DNA from: an uncultured Clostridia bacterium
GTDB lineage: Bacteria; Bacillota; Clostridia; Oscillospirales; Ruminococcaceae
Length of the DNA: 8,856 nt
NCBI GenBank assembly: GCA_947629275.1
Contig: CANRDG010000074.1
Span: forward strand, 1-8,856
Direction of reading: 5' to 3'
This document shows, piece after piece, positions 7,348-8,856 of the stretch (position 1 is its first letter; each line of letters opens with the position of its first letter). The translations under genes were made by a program, and so were the position numbers. The notes beneath the pieces were generated by a model. That model was given only the letters and a program-made list of their open reading frames with translations, ran no database searches and was not told the DNA's origin.

Positions 7348-7354
7348 ACCTCCT
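7348..7354 (-). promoter_or_regulatory. Ribosome binding site fixing the glgB TTG start
   Basis: The minus strand reads AGGAGGT here, a near-complete anti-16S match, with seven bases before TTG at 7340-7338. This fixes the TTG as the glgB start although TTG is a rare initiator. Confidence 0.85.
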
Positions 7355-7370
7355 ATATTTTTATAATATA

Positions 7371-7399
7371 ATTGTACGCCTTTTTAATATTTTTTTCAA
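7371..7399 (-). promoter_or_regulatory. Probable sigma-A promoter of the glg operon
   Basis: The minus strand has TTGAAA (-35, 7399-7394), a 17-base spacer and TACAAT (-10, 7376-7371). Each hexamer differs from the consensus at one position. The predicted start near 7364 leaves a leader of about 25 nt containing the AGGAGGT site. The surroundings are very AT-rich, so other -10-like sequences exist close by (for example TATATT just downstream). A 12-bp palindrome at 7408-7419 lies nine bases upstream of the -35. Confidence 0.65.
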
Positions 7400-7407
7400 G
7401 AGTTTTA

Positions 7408-7419
7408 TAGAATGTTCTA
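7408..7419. promoter_or_regulatory. Palindrome upstream of the glg promoter, possible operator
   Basis: TAGAATGTTCTA is an inverted repeat with 5-bp arms around a central TG. It sits nine bases upstream of the putative -35 of the glg promoter, between spoIIE and glgB. That position would suit an activator or other dimeric regulator. The site is short and AT-rich enough to arise by chance, and no known regulator site was recognised in it. Confidence 0.25.
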
Positions 7420-7506
7420 ATAATCACACATATTTCAACAGGTTCTTTTGGTTATTATGACAAAAATATTACCACAATTTAACATCTATAACAGGTCAAA
7501 ATTTAG

Positions 7507-8856
7507 TTAAACCAATGCACAAACTTTTATTACCGCTACAGTCACATCGTCGCGGCGCACTTCACCGCTTTCGGGAACGAAAAAACTTCCTATCTCAGCC
7601 GCAAGTTTATCCGAATTTTTATCACCCTGCGCAGCGGCTGATAGAATTGCGTTTTCAGGGCTGTTGCCTATCCCGTCAGATGCAAGTATTATGATATCCT
7701 TGTCAAAAAGCTTTACTCGCTCCGATGAAATATCCGTTTCCGAAAGGATCCCCAGCGGTAGTGAATCAAGTGTAAAAGAGCGGATAGTCTCATCTCTTAC
7801 AAGATAGCTTGAAGCCGCGCCTGCCTTTACAAACTCGCACACGCCGCGCCGCAGATCAAAATGCGCAACATCAATAGTTGAAAATGATTCTTCCCAGCCT
7901 TTTACTCTCATCACTGAATTTATCATGCGTATGCCCGTCTGACAGCTTATACCTGCTTTCAGAAGCTTTCTTGCAAGACCCGATGCCAGCATAGAGTCAA
8001 GTTTAGCGCGCTTGCCCGTCCCCATGCCGTCAGAAAGCACAACATATTCTTCGCAGGAATTAAGTTCTACAAGCTCCACGGTATCGCCGCAATATATATC
8101 GTTGTTGCTAGACGACTGCCACATACCTATCTCTATTTTGTATTCGGGCATAGGCGTAAATATAAGCTTTGTGATCCCATCTGATGAGATGGCGGTGGGC
8201 AGTTCCATATCAACGTTAAGTATCTCGCTGACTTCGACAGTCAATTTCACTGTGTCTATCTTGCTGAGATTGGGAATAAAAAGCTCTGCACGGTAGTTTT
8301 TATTTTCATCACAGCTTACGCACGCTTTGGCATTTTTGCAGCCGAGCCGCACTGCCGCCGCCCTTACGCGCTCCGAAAGCGACGGATCTACGCTTGACAT
8401 CTGACATATCCTGTGCGACAGGTCGCTTAGTATGTCTTCCATGGCAGAAAGCTGCTGAGTTACCACTTCGCGCAGCTCACCTGCCCTTACACCGTTTGTG
8501 TACTCATACAGCTTTTCCTGATAGCCTGAATTGAACGCCTTAGTAAGCTCTCCGGTTTTGCGGCATTCGGGCATACACGCCGAAACATCGGTACTGCGTA
8601 TTTTTCCGTATCTTTCTACCTTTTCTTCAAGGCTTGTAAAAGCGCTTACCGTTTCGCCGAGGTTTTCTTTCCAACAGCTTTTGCAGCCTGCGCACTCAAG
8701 GCATACTCTGTTGCCTGCGATTGTTTGTATGTCCGTCTGAACCGACTTTTTTCTGATAACTTCGGCTATCTCGTCAAGCTGGTTTCGTATGCCGCCCAAA
8801 GTCTTAGATGCAAAATTAAGCCGAGAAGAAGCAGCTTGTCCTACTATGCTTATGGC
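7507..8856 (-). CDS. spoIIE: Stage II sporulation protein E, PP2C-type phosphatase, 5' partial
   Basis: SpoIIE dephosphorylates the anti-anti-sigma factor SpoIIAA, releasing sigma-F in the forespore; it also works at the polar septum. The frame is open to the window's right edge, so 449 C-terminal residues are visible. Against the 827 of B. subtilis SpoIIE, the missing part should be mainly the multi-pass membrane N-terminus. The visible fragment starts in the central cytoplasmic region, with CLECAGCKSCW at about residues 52-62. The PP2C domain follows, with VVLSDGMGTGKRA (metal-ligand Asp276), FSTIDVAHFDL, GAASSYLVRD, LPLGIL, LASDGIG (Asp394) and RDDVTVAVI (Asp437). The acidic metal-binding residues are all present, so the phosphatase should be active. 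The C-terminus is complete, with TAA at 7507-7509. No clear terminator follows before the glg promoter. The four-cysteine cluster is unusual and is listed in the findings. Confidence 0.93.
   Translation of the reverse strand, partial: AISIVGQAASSRLNFASKTLGGIRNQLDEIAEVIRKKSVQTDIQTIAGNRVCLECAGCKSCWKENLGETVSAFTSLEEKVERYGKIRSTDVSACMPECRKTGELTKAFNSGYQEKLYEYTNGVRAGELREVVTQQLSAMEDILSDLSHRICQMSSVDPSLSERVRAAAVRLGCKNAKACVSCDENKNYRAELFIPNLSKIDTVKLTVEVSEILNVDMELPTAISSDGITKLIFTPMPEYKIEIGMWQSSSNNDIYCGDTVELVELNSCEEYVVLSDGMGTGKRAKLDSMLASGLARKLLKAGISCQTGIRMINSVMRVKGWEESFSTIDVAHFDLRRGVCEFVKAGAASSYLVRDETIRSFTLDSLPLGILSETDISSERVKLFDKDIIILASDGIGNSPENAILSAAAQGDKNSDKLAAEIGSFFVPESGEVRRDDVTVAVIKVCALV

Noticed and set aside
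7430..7475. Sigma-E-like promoter for glgB: GTCATAAT followed after 14 bases by GTTGAAAT on the minus strand
   Set aside because: The -35 resembles the sigma-E consensus, but the -10 matches CATACAAT at only about half its positions. The sigma-A-type pair at 7371-7399 is better.
7449..7476. Imperfect inverted repeat TGGTTATTA / TATTACCA as a spoIIE terminator
   Set aside because: Only four base pairs are contiguous before mismatches begin, and no U tract follows, so it does not qualify as an intrinsic terminator.
7437..7497. Two AACAGGT direct repeats between spoIIE and glgB
   Set aside because: The repeats are seven bases long and about 53 bases apart in AT-rich DNA, with no further copies nearby, so chance is a sufficient explanation.

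Overview
The window is a piece of chromosome from a Gram-positive, endospore-lineage Firmicute, most likely a Ruminococcus-type member of the Clostridia. The evidence is a clear spoIIE gene, a glycogen operon of the Firmicute type carrying the paired subunits GlgC and GlgD, purine-rich ribosome binding sites, sigma-A-type promoters and moderate GC content. The genus is an inference; no rRNA or other marker settles it.

Layout, left to right. (1) Positions 1-465 (+) hold the 3' part of a gene for a small papain/C39-like cysteine-peptidase-type protein. (2) Positions 501-1191 (+) hold a decayed membrane-protein gene spread over three reading frames. Its order of membrane segments looks like a shrunken FtsX/MacB-type ABC permease. 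(3) Positions 1192-1348 are non-coding and contain two hairpins that read as terminators on the minus strand. (4) A tRNA-Leu(UAA) gene with encoded CCA lies on the minus strand (1349-1435), behind an exact-consensus promoter. (5) The minus strand from 7340 down to 1547 is one glycogen operon, glgB-glgC-glgD-glgA. It has tight spacing, a promoter upstream of glgB and an intrinsic terminator after glgA. (6) At the right edge, also on the minus strand, is the C-terminal half of spoIIE, whose 5' end lies outside the window.

The glg genes form one pathway. GlgC, modulated by the apparently non-catalytic paralogue GlgD, makes ADP-glucose from glucose-1-phosphate and ATP. GlgA polymerises it into alpha-1,4-glucan. 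GlgB introduces alpha-1,6 branches. The gene order matches the Bacillus subtilis glgBCDAP operon without glgP, because a strong terminator follows glgA directly.

Nothing here looks like a new defence, mobile or biosynthetic system. The points worth a second look are modest: a Lys-to-Ala change at the ADP-glucose-binding KxGGL motif of GlgA, a CxxCxxCxxC cluster in SpoIIE, the decayed permease beside a peptidase-like gene, a palindrome just upstream of the glg promoter, and short inverted repeats flanking the tRNA locus.
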